Under the pieces are notes generated by a model that searched no databases, had not been told where the DNA came from, and worked only from the letters and a program-made list of their open reading frames with translations. Positions 49,332 through 56,840 of a stretch of DNA of 64,000 nucleotides are shown piece by piece. Every line of letters starts with the position of its first letter. The stretch's first letter is position 1. The stretch comes from Kitasatospora sp. NBC_01287 (GTDB lineage: Bacteria; Actinomycetota; Actinomycetes; Streptomycetales; Streptomycetaceae), in NCBI RefSeq assembly GCF_026340565.1, contig NZ_JAPEPB010000001.1:6484001-6548000 (forward strand), written 5' to 3'. The translations under genes were made by a program, and so were the position numbers.

Positions 49332-49646
49332 ATGAGCGTAGTCAAGATCAACGTACTGACCGTTCACGCCGAGCAGCGGGAGGTGCTGGAGCAGCGGTTC
49401 GCGTCGCGGGCCGGGGCGGTGGAGAACTCCGACGGGTTCGAGTGGTTCGAGCTTCTTCGGCCGGTGGAGGGGACCGATCAGTACCTCGTGTACACGCGGT
49501 GGGCGTCGGAGGAGGCGTTCCAGGCGTGGATGAGCGGGCCGATGCAGGCGGCGCACCGTCCGGCGGGGGAGTCGGGGCAGCGGCCCGCGGCGGCCGGGTC
49601 GACGCTGTGGTCGTTCGAGGTGGTGCAGTCGACCGGGCCCAAGTAG
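49332..49646 (+). CDS. MhuD-like heme-degrading / ABM-domain monooxygenase
   Basis: This 104-residue dimeric ferredoxin-like protein closely parallels mycobacterial MhuD, which opens heme and releases iron. From memory of MhuD, the start (VVKIN), RFASRAGAVENSDGFEWFELLRP and EEAFQAW...AAH segments correspond. The three heme-site residues fall at the same numbers: Asn7, Trp66 and His75. Cytoplasmic heme iron recovery is inferred. No heme transporter is nearby. The ATG follows GATGGGGGC. Confidence 0.87.
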   Translation: MSVVKINVLTVHAEQREVLEQRFASRAGAVENSDGFEWFELLRPVEGTDQYLVYTRWASEEAFQAWMSGPMQAAHRPAGESGQRPAAAGSTLWSFEVVQSTGPK

Positions 49647-49652
49647 GGCTGA

Positions 49653-50861
49653 TCAGGCGGGCGGTGCGAGGGGGAGGGTGAAGTGGACCTCGTAGCCGCC
49701 CGTCGGGCGGGGGCCCGTGGTCAGGGCGCCGCCGTAGAGGTGGACCCGCTCGCGCATGCCGATCAGGCCGTGGCCGCCGGGGAGGGGGGCGAGCGGCGCC
49801 GTGCCGGTACCGCCGTCGTCGGTGCCGCCGTCGTCGGTGGCGCGGGCGGTCAGGGTGTGGTCGGCGTAGTGCAGGAGGACCTCGGCGCGGGCGGTGGGGC
49901 CGGCGTGCTTGAGGGTGTTGGTGAGTGACTCCTGCAGCACCCGGTAGGCGGCCAGGTCGAGGCCGGGCGGCAGTTCGCGCGGCCGGCCGGTGACGCCGAG
50001 GGCGACCGTGAGGCCGGCGCCGCGCAGGCGGTCGAGCAGCTCGGGGAGCCGGGCAAGGCCGGGGGCGGGCAGGTAGTCGCCGTCCTCGGGGGAGACGCGC
50101 AGCAGCGTGAGCAGGCCGCGCATCTCGTCCAGGGCCAGCCGGGTGGTGTCGGCGATGGTGTCCAGGGCGCCGCCCGCGGTGCCCTGGTCGGCGGTGAGGA
50201 CGTAGCGCGCCAGGCCCGCCTGCATGGCCACCACCGAGAGGTGGTGGGCGAGCACGTCGTGCAGCTCACGGGCGATCCGCAGCCGTTCCTCCGTCACCGC
50301 GTGCTGCGCGCGGGCGGCCTGCTCGGCGTGCAGCTGGGTGGTCAGCTCGGCGAGTCGGGTGTTGCGCAGGTCCAGGTTGCGCATGCCTTCGGCGAAGTAC
50401 CAGACCACCCCGACGGCCACCGCGGCCTGGCCGCCGGCGAACAGCGGCCCGACCCCGACCTCCAGCCCGTTCCACGCCCACAGGCCCGCGGTCAGGGCGG
50501 CCGCGGTCCTGGTGGCGCGGCGGGCGGGGCGGCTGACCACGGTGTAGAAGGCGAGCAGCGGGGCCCAGAGGTTCTGCGAGGACTGGTAGCCGGCGGCCGT
50601 GTAGGCGGCCAGCGCGGCGCCGGAGGCCAGCAGCGCGGACCAGGGCCGGCGGCGGCGGACTGCCAGCGGCAGGTTGACCAGCACTGTCAGGAGGATCGCC
50701 GAGGTGCCGTAGAGCGGGTAGTGGTCCCTGGTGTGCAGGCTCTGCCGGGTCTGCCAGGCGAAGGTGATCGTCAGGCCGCCGAGGATGAGGGCGAGGGAGA
50801 GGTCGAGGGGGTCGGGGTTGTGGCGGAGCAGTTCCCGGATCCGTGCCATCCCCCTGCGCAT
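49653..50861 (-). CDS. Sensor histidine kinase (HisKA_3), no adjacent response regulator
   Basis: The 402-residue membrane kinase has about five hydrophobic segments in residues 18-160, then TEERLRIARELHDVLAHHLSVVAMQ with phospho-acceptor His201, and an HATPase domain (YRVLQESLTNTLKHAG; GHGLIGMRERVHLYGGAL). A GTDDGGTDDGG-like insertion lies in the ATP-lid region. No response regulator gene is next to it within the window. Its upstream region is filled by a 13-bp tandem repeat array that must contain or border its promoter. Confidence 0.9.
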   Translation of the reverse strand: MRRGMARIRELLRHNPDPLDLSLALILGGLTITFAWQTRQSLHTRDHYPLYGTSAILLTVLVNLPLAVRRRRPWSALLASGAALAAYTAAGYQSSQNLWAPLLAFYTVVSRPARRATRTAAALTAGLWAWNGLEVGVGPLFAGGQAAVAVGVVWYFAEGMRNLDLRNTRLAELTTQLHAEQAARAQHAVTEERLRIARELHDVLAHHLSVVAMQAGLARYVLTADQGTAGGALDTIADTTRLALDEMRGLLTLLRVSPEDGDYLPAPGLARLPELLDRLRGAGLTVALGVTGRPRELPPGLDLAAYRVLQESLTNTLKHAGPTARAEVLLHYADHTLTARATDDGGTDDGGTGTAPLAPLPGGHGLIGMRERVHLYGGALTTGPRPTGGYEVHFTLPLAPPA

Positions 50862-50869
50862 TGCGGCAG

Positions 50870-51091
50870 CTTAGACGGTCGGTCTTGGACGTGGGTCTTG
50901 GACGTGGGTCTTGGACGTGGGTCTTGGACGTGGGTCTTGGACGTGGGTCTTGGACGTGGGTCTTGGACGTGGGTCTTGGACGTGGGTCTCGGACATGGGT
51001 CTCGGACATGGGTCTCGGACATGGGTCTTGGACGTGAGTCTCAGACTTCAGAATCGGACGCCAGAATCAGACGTGGGTCTCAGACGGTCGG
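50870..51091. repeat. 13-bp tandem repeat array (16 units plus flank)
   Basis: Eight exact CTTGGACGTGGGT units run from 50884 to 50987, then three CTCGGACATGGGT (50988-51026), one CTTGGACGTGAGT (51027-51039) and four degenerate 13-mers to 51091. A further degenerate unit (CTTAGACGGTCGG) starts at 50870 and matches the last one, CTCAGACGGTCGG. The array spans the whole gap between the ECF S-component gene and the histidine kinase start. Confidence 0.93.
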
Positions 51092-51093
51092 AC

Positions 51094-51936
51094 TCAGGCC
51101 CACCGGTCCCGAGCAGCGGGGGCGAGCTCCTCGCCGTCGCGGTGGAAGGCCACCGGGGCGTCGAAGGCGGCGCGGCGGGTGGCGCGGCGCAGGGCGCGCA
51201 GCACGGGGGTGCCGGCGGCGAGGCAGAGGGTGGCGGTGAGCGCGGCCCTGGGCAGGTCCCAGCCCATCGAGGTGGTCAGGCAGTACACCGCGAAGCGGGG
51301 CAGGTTGGCGCTCAGCGGGTCCCCGGGGACGAAGGCGATCGAGCTGCCCAGGCCGCCGATGTAGGGCCAGCCCTGCAGGTTCATCACGGTGCCGTACAGG
51401 ACGGCGGAGAGCGCGCCGTAGCCCGCGAGCAGCAGCAGTTCGCGACGGCCGCGCAGGGTGCCGGTCCCGGGCAGCAGGCCGGCGCCCAGGCAGACCCAGC
51501 CCATGCTGAGCATCTGGAACGGCAGCCAGGGCCCCACCCCGCCGGTGAGCAGCGCGGAGGCGAGCATGCTGAGGGCGCCCAGCACGAAGCCGGTGCCCGG
51601 CCCGAGCACCCGCCCGGCCAGCACCATCAGGAAGAACATCGGGTCCAGGCCCGCCGTGCCCGCGCCGAGCGGGCGCAGTGCCGCGCCGGCGGCGGCCAGC
51701 ACGCCGAGCAGGGCGACCGTCTTGGGGTCCAGGCCGTGCTCGCTGAGCTGGGCGACCAGCACGGCCAGCAGCAGCGGCAGCAGCAGGGTGAAGAGCCAGG
51801 GGGCGTCGGCGGCGTGGCCGACCAGCGCGGCGGAGGGCGCGGCGAGCAGCGGCCAGCCGAAGGCGACCAGGCCCACCAGGGAGGTGAGGGTGAGCGCGAG
51901 GACCGAGCGGGGTCCGAGCGGGACGGGGCGGCTCAC
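51094..51936 (-). CDS. ECF transporter S component (substrate-binding membrane subunit)
   Basis: The 280-residue protein has six or more hydrophobic segments (PRSVLALTLTSLVGLVAFGWPLL; PWLFTLLLPLLLAVLVAQL; GTGFVLGALSMLASALLTGGVGPWLPFQMLSMGWV). The last of these is the FxxGxLSMxxSxxxxGGxGPWLPFQM segment seen in putative vitamin or cobalt ECF S components. Its start GTG overlaps the ATPase stop by 4 nt (GTGA). Last gene of the five-gene operon. The ligand is unknown; no riboswitch is visible to identify it. Confidence 0.85.
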   Translation of the reverse strand: MSRPVPLGPRSVLALTLTSLVGLVAFGWPLLAAPSAALVGHAADAPWLFTLLLPLLLAVLVAQLSEHGLDPKTVALLGVLAAAGAALRPLGAGTAGLDPMFFLMVLAGRVLGPGTGFVLGALSMLASALLTGGVGPWLPFQMLSMGWVCLGAGLLPGTGTLRGRRELLLLAGYGALSAVLYGTVMNLQGWPYIGGLGSSIAFVPGDPLSANLPRFAVYCLTTSMGWDLPRAALTATLCLAAGTPVLRALRRATRRAAFDAPVAFHRDGEELAPAARDRWA

Positions 51937-53549
51937 CGGGGGCCGTCCGCGAGCGCCTCGAAGACCTGGGTGGTCGTCAGCCAGGGATCGGGGGCCAGCA
52001 CCTTGGCCACCTGCGGGGCGTAGACCGGCGAGGCGAGCACCACCTCGGCCGACGGGCCGTCGGCGATCAGCTCGCCGTCGGCCAGTACCAGGGTGCGGTG
52101 GGCGACCTCGGCGGCGAGTTCGACGTCGTGGGTGGCCAGCAGGATCGCGTGGCCCTGGCCGGCCAGCGACCGCAGGACGTGGCCCAGGCTCGCCTTGGCC
52201 GCGTAGTCCAGGCCGCGGGTGGGCTCGTCGAGCAGCAGCAGGGCGGGGCGGGCGGTCAGCACCACGGCGAGGGCGAGGGTGAGCCGCTGGCCTTCGGAGA
52301 GGTCGCGCGGGTGGGTGTCGTCGGCCAGGCCCGGGGCGAGTTCGGCCAGCAGGGTGCGGCAACTGCCCGGCTCCGCACCGCAGTCCTGGTCGGCGGCGGC
52401 GCACTCGGCGGCCACCGTGGCGGTGCTGAGCAGGTCGCGCGGGTCCTGCGGGACCAGGCCGACCTGCCGGACCAGTTGCCGCGGGCGGGCCTTGTGCGGG
52501 GTGAGACCGGCGACCCGGACCGAGCCGCCCGACGGGGCGTGCAGGCCGGCCAGGGCGCCGAGCAGGCTGGACTTGCCGGCGCCGTTGCGGCCCATCAGCG
52601 CGGTGATCTGCCCGGCGTACAGGGTGAGCGCGAGGTCGCGCACGGCCGGGATCGGGCCGCGTCGGACGCCCAGGCGCTCGGCCTCGGCGACCGGCGGGCC
52701 GACCGGCGGCGGGGCGGCGGGGCGGCGCGGGCTCCGGGCGAGCCTCTCGCGCAGCGGCCCGGCCACGCGGCGGGCGTCGCGCACGGTGAGCGGCAGCGGC
52801 CGCCAGCCGGCCAGCTTGCCCAGGCCCACCACGGGCGGGTTGACGGTGGAGTGGGCCAGCACCTCGGCGGGCTCGCCCAGCATCGCGGGCTTGCCGTGGC
52901 CGGGCAGCAGCAGCACCTGGTCCGCGTACTGCACCACCCGCTCCAGGCGGTGCTCGGCCAGCAGCACGGTGGTGCCCAGGTCGTGCACCAGCCGCTGCAC
53001 CACGGCCAGCACCTCCTCGGCGGCGCCCGGGTCGAGCGCGGAGGTGGGCTCGTCCAGCACCAGGACCTTCGGATGGACGGTCAGCACCGAGCCGATCGCC
53101 ACCCGCTGGCGCTGCCCGCCGGAGAGCGTGCCGAGCGGGCGGTCGCGCAGTTCGACCAGGCCCAGCAGGTCCAGTGTCTCCTCGACCCGGCGCCGCATCA
53201 CGGCGGGCGGCAGGCCCAGCGACTCCATGCCGTAGGCGAGTTCGTCCTCGACCGTGTCGGTGACGAAGTGCGCGCCCACGTCCTGGCCCACCGTGCCGAC
53301 CAGGTCGGCCAGTTCGCGCGGGCGGTGGTCGCGGGTGTCGCGGCCGTCCACCGTGACGCGGCCGTGCAGCACGCCGCCGGTGAAGTGCGGGACCAGCCCG
53401 TTGACGGTGCCGAGCAGGGTGGACTTGCCGACACCCGACCGGCCGACCAGCAGGCAGAGCGAGCCCTCGGGGACGGTCAGATCGACGCCGGTGAGCGCGG
53501 GGGCGGGCGCGTCGGCGTAGTGGACCGAGACCTGTTCGAAGGTGATCAC
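51933..53549 (-). CDS. ECF transporter ATPase, two fused ATP-binding domains (A1A2)
   Basis: The 538-residue protein contains two ABC domains. The first has Walker A GRSGVGKST, signature LSGGQRQRVAIG and Walker B VLVLDEPTSALD. The second (from about residue 310) has Walker A GRNGAGKSS, LSEGQRLTLALAVVL and LLLLDEPTRGLD. Both retain the switch His (AEHRLERV; THDVELAAE). It is an energy-coupling factor A1A2 fusion. Stop and start overlap neighbours by 4 nt each. It works with the T and S components. Confidence 0.92.
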   Translation of the reverse strand: MITFEQVSVHYADAPAPALTGVDLTVPEGSLCLLVGRSGVGKSTLLGTVNGLVPHFTGGVLHGRVTVDGRDTRDHRPRELADLVGTVGQDVGAHFVTDTVEDELAYGMESLGLPPAVMRRRVEETLDLLGLVELRDRPLGTLSGGQRQRVAIGSVLTVHPKVLVLDEPTSALDPGAAEEVLAVVQRLVHDLGTTVLLAEHRLERVVQYADQVLLLPGHGKPAMLGEPAEVLAHSTVNPPVVGLGKLAGWRPLPLTVRDARRVAGPLRERLARSPRRPAAPPPVGPPVAEAERLGVRRGPIPAVRDLALTLYAGQITALMGRNGAGKSSLLGALAGLHAPSGGSVRVAGLTPHKARPRQLVRQVGLVPQDPRDLLSTATVAAECAAADQDCGAEPGSCRTLLAELAPGLADDTHPRDLSEGQRLTLALAVVLTARPALLLLDEPTRGLDYAAKASLGHVLRSLAGQGHAILLATHDVELAAEVAHRTLVLADGELIADGPSAEVVLASPVYAPQVAKVLAPDPWLTTTQVFEALADGPR

Positions 53550-54646
53550 GGGCGGCGGTCCTTCCGGGTGACGGGGGTGCGCAGGCGGGCCGGGGCGGGC
53601 GCCGCGACGGCCGGCAGCAGGGCCGGCAGGATCGCCAGGGCGGCGGCGAGCGGCAGTTCGGGGGCGGTCAGCGGGACCACGCCGGGGGCGAAGGGGCCGG
53701 GGTCGGTGGCGGAGAGCCAGATCACCGCGGCCGCGGCGGCGAGTCCTGAACCGGCCACCAGCCACTCCGGCGGCCCCCAGCGGTCGGGCCGGTAGCGGGT
53801 GCGCACCGTCCGCCGGCCGCCGAGCGCGAGACCGGCCGCCCCGGCCGCCGCCCCGAGCAGCAGCACCGGGGGCGCCCAACTCGTGCCGCCCGCGCCGAGC
53901 AGCCCGTAGACCCCCGCGCAGACCCCGAGCAGGCCGAGCAGGGTGAGCGCCGCGGTCAGCCGGGCGAGCGCCCTTGGCACCGGCGCGGTGCGTCCGAAGC
54001 CGCGGCTGTCCATCGCCGCGGCCAGCGCCACCGAGCGCTCCAACGCGCTCTCCAGTACCGGCAGTCCGACGCTGAGCACGGCGCGCACGCCGCGGTCGGG
54101 CCGGCCGCGCAGCCGGCGGGCGGCCCGCAGCCGCCGCGCGTCCGCCACCAGGTTGGGCGCGAAGGACATCGCCACCACCACGGCCACGCCCACCTCGTAG
54201 AGCGCGCCGGGCAGCAGCCTCAGCAGGCGGGCCGGTGAGGCCAGCGCGTTGGCCGCGCCGACGCAGATCAGCAGGGTGGCCAGCCGCAGGCCGTCGTAGA
54301 GCGTGAAGAGCAGTCCCTCCAGGGTGACCCGGCCGCCGATCCGCACGCCCTGGGCCCAGGCGGGCAACGGTAGTTGAGGCAGGGTCAGCACGGTGTGGGT
54401 GCCGGGGACGGGGGAGCCGAGCAGCACGGTGAAGAAGAGGCGCAGCACCAGCACGGCCAGGCCCAGCCGCAGGAAGGTGCCGTAGGAGCGGGCCCAGGGC
54501 GCCTCGGTGCGGCGGGCGGCGACCACGTAGCCGGCCACCGCGATGATCAGCAGCAGGAGCAGCGGGTTGGTGGTGCGGGAGGCGGCCGCGGCCAGGCCGA
54601 GCGCCCAGAGCCACCAGGCGGCGGGGTGCAGTTGGCGCCGGTTCAT
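53546..54646 (-). CDS. ECF transporter T component (CbiQ/EcfT family)
   Basis: The 366-residue membrane protein couples ATP hydrolysis to the S component. It has several TM helices and the EcfT coupling motifs with Ala-Arg-Gly-like sequence: RRLRAARRLRGRPDRG and ALAAAMDSRGFGRTAP, the first and second coupling-helix region. The start ATG 54646 overlaps the upstream gene's stop by 4 nt. An extra C-terminal pair of hydrophobic segments makes it longer than typical EcfT (about 260 residues). Confidence 0.88.
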   Translation of the reverse strand: MNRRQLHPAAWWLWALGLAAAASRTTNPLLLLLIIAVAGYVVAARRTEAPWARSYGTFLRLGLAVLVLRLFFTVLLGSPVPGTHTVLTLPQLPLPAWAQGVRIGGRVTLEGLLFTLYDGLRLATLLICVGAANALASPARLLRLLPGALYEVGVAVVVAMSFAPNLVADARRLRAARRLRGRPDRGVRAVLSVGLPVLESALERSVALAAAMDSRGFGRTAPVPRALARLTAALTLLGLLGVCAGVYGLLGAGGTSWAPPVLLLGAAAGAAGLALGGRRTVRTRYRPDRWGPPEWLVAGSGLAAAAAVIWLSATDPGPFAPGVVPLTAPELPLAAALAILPALLPAVAAPAPARLRTPVTRKDRRP

Positions 54647-55371
54647 GAGCTGCGGCGTCGGCGGGCCTGCCACAGGGCGCCCGCGCCGAGCAGCAGCACC
54701 AGGGCGCCGCCGGCGGTCAGGCCGAGGGCGGGGCCGGAGTGCCGGGTAGCGTGGGCGGCGGCCGTCGGGGCGGCGGCGGCCTCGCCGCAGCCGGCCGCGG
54801 GGTAGCCGGCGATGGCGCAGAGCATCCCGTCGGTGCCGTAGCGCAGCGGCGGAGCGAGCGCGGCCAGCACCTCGGCCGAGCTGGCGTCCGGCGGCACCTG
54901 GGCGCAGCCGTCGCGGGGTGCGGGCGGTGCGGTGGTCGACCCGGCATCGGCCGCCGTGCCGAAGTCCAGCACCACCCCGACCCGCTTGAGGCCGGTGCGG
55001 GCCGGGGTGCCGGCGCAGAGGGTGGCGAAGTCGGGCGCGGGGGCGGGGCGGGCGGCGTTCTGCCCGCCGTCGGCGCTGAGTGCGAAGCGCCAGCCGTCCA
55101 CGCCGCCGTCGGCGGGCCGGTAGCCGGCGGGGCCCTGCTGCTGGTAGCTCCAGCCGCTGTCGGTGCCGCGCCAGAACGACCAGTAGCGGTAGTCGGCGGC
55201 CGCGGCGGGGCCGGCCGCGGCGAGGGTGCCGAGCAGGGCCGTGACGAGCAGGGCGGTGGCGAGCAGCGGGAGCAGCGCGAGCGGGGCCGCGCGCCGCATC
55301 GTGCTCGGGGTGGTGGCTCCCCCCGGGGTGGCGGCTCCCCTCGGGCTCGCGGCCCCGCTCGGCCGGGTCAC
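54643..55371 (-). CDS. SCO2322 family exported membrane-anchored protein
   Basis: The 242-residue protein has an N-terminal signal sequence (PLALLPLLATALLVTALLGTLAAAGPAAAA), an exported domain starting DYRYWSFWRGTDSGWSYQQQGPAGYRPADGGVDGWRFAL with four conserved-looking Cys (in LCAGTP, DGCAQ, MLCAIAG and GCGEA) and a C-terminal TM with Arg tail (LVLLLGAGALWQARRRR). This matches the uncharacterised SCO2322 family. GTG 55371 overlaps the upstream stop by 4 nt; ATG 55299 is an alternative. It sits between the barrel protein and the T component, so it is likely an accessory of the uptake system. Confidence 0.8.
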   Translation of the reverse strand: MTRPSGAASPRGAATPGGATTPSTMRRAAPLALLPLLATALLVTALLGTLAAAGPAAAADYRYWSFWRGTDSGWSYQQQGPAGYRPADGGVDGWRFALSADGGQNAARPAPAPDFATLCAGTPARTGLKRVGVVLDFGTAADAGSTTAPPAPRDGCAQVPPDASSAEVLAALAPPLRYGTDGMLCAIAGYPAAGCGEAAAAPTAAAHATRHSGPALGLTAGGALVLLLGAGALWQARRRRSS

Positions 55372-56606
55372 AGGGAGCGCTTGCGGTTCATGCTGAGGAA
55401 CAGTCCGCCGCCGATGCCCGCGAGCAGGCCCACGCCCACCACCCAGAGGGTGGCCAGGCCGCTCTTCTTCTTGGCCGGCTTGCCGGCCGTGCTCGCCACG
55501 CTCTGCGGTGCCGGGCCCGCCTCGGTGAGCTGCTTGACCAGGTCGGTCCCGGCGAAGGCGTGCGGGTCGTGCCCGGCGGCCTCGGCGGCCAGGATCAGCG
55601 TGGCGGTGGCGGCCGGGTCGGTACCGGCGGCGCCCTTGGTCCACGGGCCCGCGTTGGCGTTCAGCCAGTCGGCGGCGGGCGCGGCCTGCTGCGGGTGCCC
55701 GGCGCGGACCAGGCTCAGCACGGCCCAGGAGGTGGCGCCGAAGTCGGGGCTCGGCGCGGCGCCCGGGGTGGTCAGCATCAGGTGCCCGCCGTTCGCGGCC
55801 AGCGCGGTGGCGAGGTAGCTGGAGGCGCCGTCGGCCGAGACGCCGGCCGTGGTCGCCGGGCAGGCCGGCGGGGTGGGCGCGGGGCCGGTGGGGGTGCCCG
55901 CCGCCACCGGCAGCGAGCCGCCCGCCGCCGAGAGCGCGGCCTGCGCGGTGGCCAGGGCGTTCGCGCTCGCCGGCTGGCCGGCGCTCGCCGCCTGGTAGCT
56001 GAAGGCGCCCCGCTGGTCGGCCGGGGCGGCGCAGTCCAGCTGCAGCGCGCCGAGCGCGTCCAGCCCGGTCCGGCCGGCCTTGGCCACCGTCGTCGGGTCG
56101 GTGCCGGCCGAGCGCAGCGCGGCGAGCGCGAGACCGGTGGAGTCGGCGTCGCCCTGGCCGCCCGGGTTGTACGACCAGCTGCCGTCGGCGTTCTGGTTGG
56201 TCTCCAGCCAGCCGACGCCCTTGTCCACCGCCGCCAGGTGCCCGCCGAGCGTCACCAGGGCCTGGACGGCCATCGCGGTGGCGTTGCTGTCCTCGGTCGC
56301 CGCGGTGCAGCCCTCGTCGGCGTGGAGGCGGAACGAGGGCCAGCCACCGTTCGCGCACTGCTGCCCGGTCAGCCAGTCCACCGCGGCGGCGGCCGGGACC
56401 ACCTTCGCGGTGCTCAGCGCGGTCAGCGCGAGCGACTGCCGCCAGACGCCGTCGTACGTCGGGTCGCCCTTGCCGTAGACGGCGGCGGGCGGGGCCACCG
56501 GCGAGGGCGAGGCGGACGGGGTGTCGGCCGACGCGGGAACCGCGGCCAGGCCGGCCAGCAGCAGGGCGGACAGGACGGCGGTGCCGGTACGGGCGGGCGA
56601 GAGCAT
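55368..56606 (-). CDS. Exported alpha/alpha-barrel (prenyltransferase/squalene-oxidase repeat) protein
   Basis: The 412-residue protein has a signal peptide (to about residue 28), repeats with QQCANGGWPSFRL and TNQNADGSWSYNPGGQGDADSTGLALAAL (the QxxxGGW/GSW repeats of the alpha6/alpha6 barrel), and a C-terminal TM with a Lys/Arg tail (LATLWVVGVGLLAGIGGGLFLSMNRKR). The fold is also that of transcobalamin and intrinsic factor. As first gene of an ECF operon it could capture the substrate at the cell surface; this is inference. No terpene-cyclase DxDD motif is seen, so catalysis is unlikely. Confidence 0.82.
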   Translation of the reverse strand: MLSPARTGTAVLSALLLAGLAAVPASADTPSASPSPVAPPAAVYGKGDPTYDGVWRQSLALTALSTAKVVPAAAAVDWLTGQQCANGGWPSFRLHADEGCTAATEDSNATAMAVQALVTLGGHLAAVDKGVGWLETNQNADGSWSYNPGGQGDADSTGLALAALRSAGTDPTTVAKAGRTGLDALGALQLDCAAPADQRGAFSYQAASAGQPASANALATAQAALSAAGGSLPVAAGTPTGPAPTPPACPATTAGVSADGASSYLATALAANGGHLMLTTPGAAPSPDFGATSWAVLSLVRAGHPQQAAPAADWLNANAGPWTKGAAGTDPAATATLILAAEAAGHDPHAFAGTDLVKQLTEAGPAPQSVASTAGKPAKKKSGLATLWVVGVGLLAGIGGGLFLSMNRKRSL

Positions 56607-56840
56607 GATGGTGCGGGAGCCTTTCGGTGGGCGTCTGGCGGTCCGCTCTCTCGCCGACGGCTCGGGTCGGCGCCGGATGCGGCCGTACGACTCTAACCGG
56701 CGCGCGAAAGGCCCCCGCCCGGTCCGCCCGGGCACCCCGAGGGAGAGCGTGTCGTGAATCACCTTCCCCGCCTCCGACGCCGAAGCTACGGGCCGGTATC
56801 TTCGAGGTCTCTCACTGTTCACATGTTCAAGGGGCCGACC

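Noticed and set aside
50870..51091. 13-bp array as a CRISPR
   Set aside because: Units are contiguous without unique spacers, far too short, and no cas genes exist.
50771..52023. Open frames with repeated 13-residue units (such as VGLGRGSWTWVLD) over the 13-bp array
   Set aside because: A 13-bp repeat gives a repeating frame on both strands automatically. There are no ribosome sites, and the frames are open in several phases.
55368..56606. Terpene cyclase or squalene cyclase
   Set aside because: Only the barrel repeats are present; no DxDD or equivalent catalytic motif is visible and the protein has a signal peptide and TM anchor.
56607..56840. Cobalamin or other vitamin riboswitch upstream of the ECF operon
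   Set aside because: No B12-box or other recognisable aptamer core is seen in this 234-bp gap, so the ECF ligand cannot be inferred from RNA.
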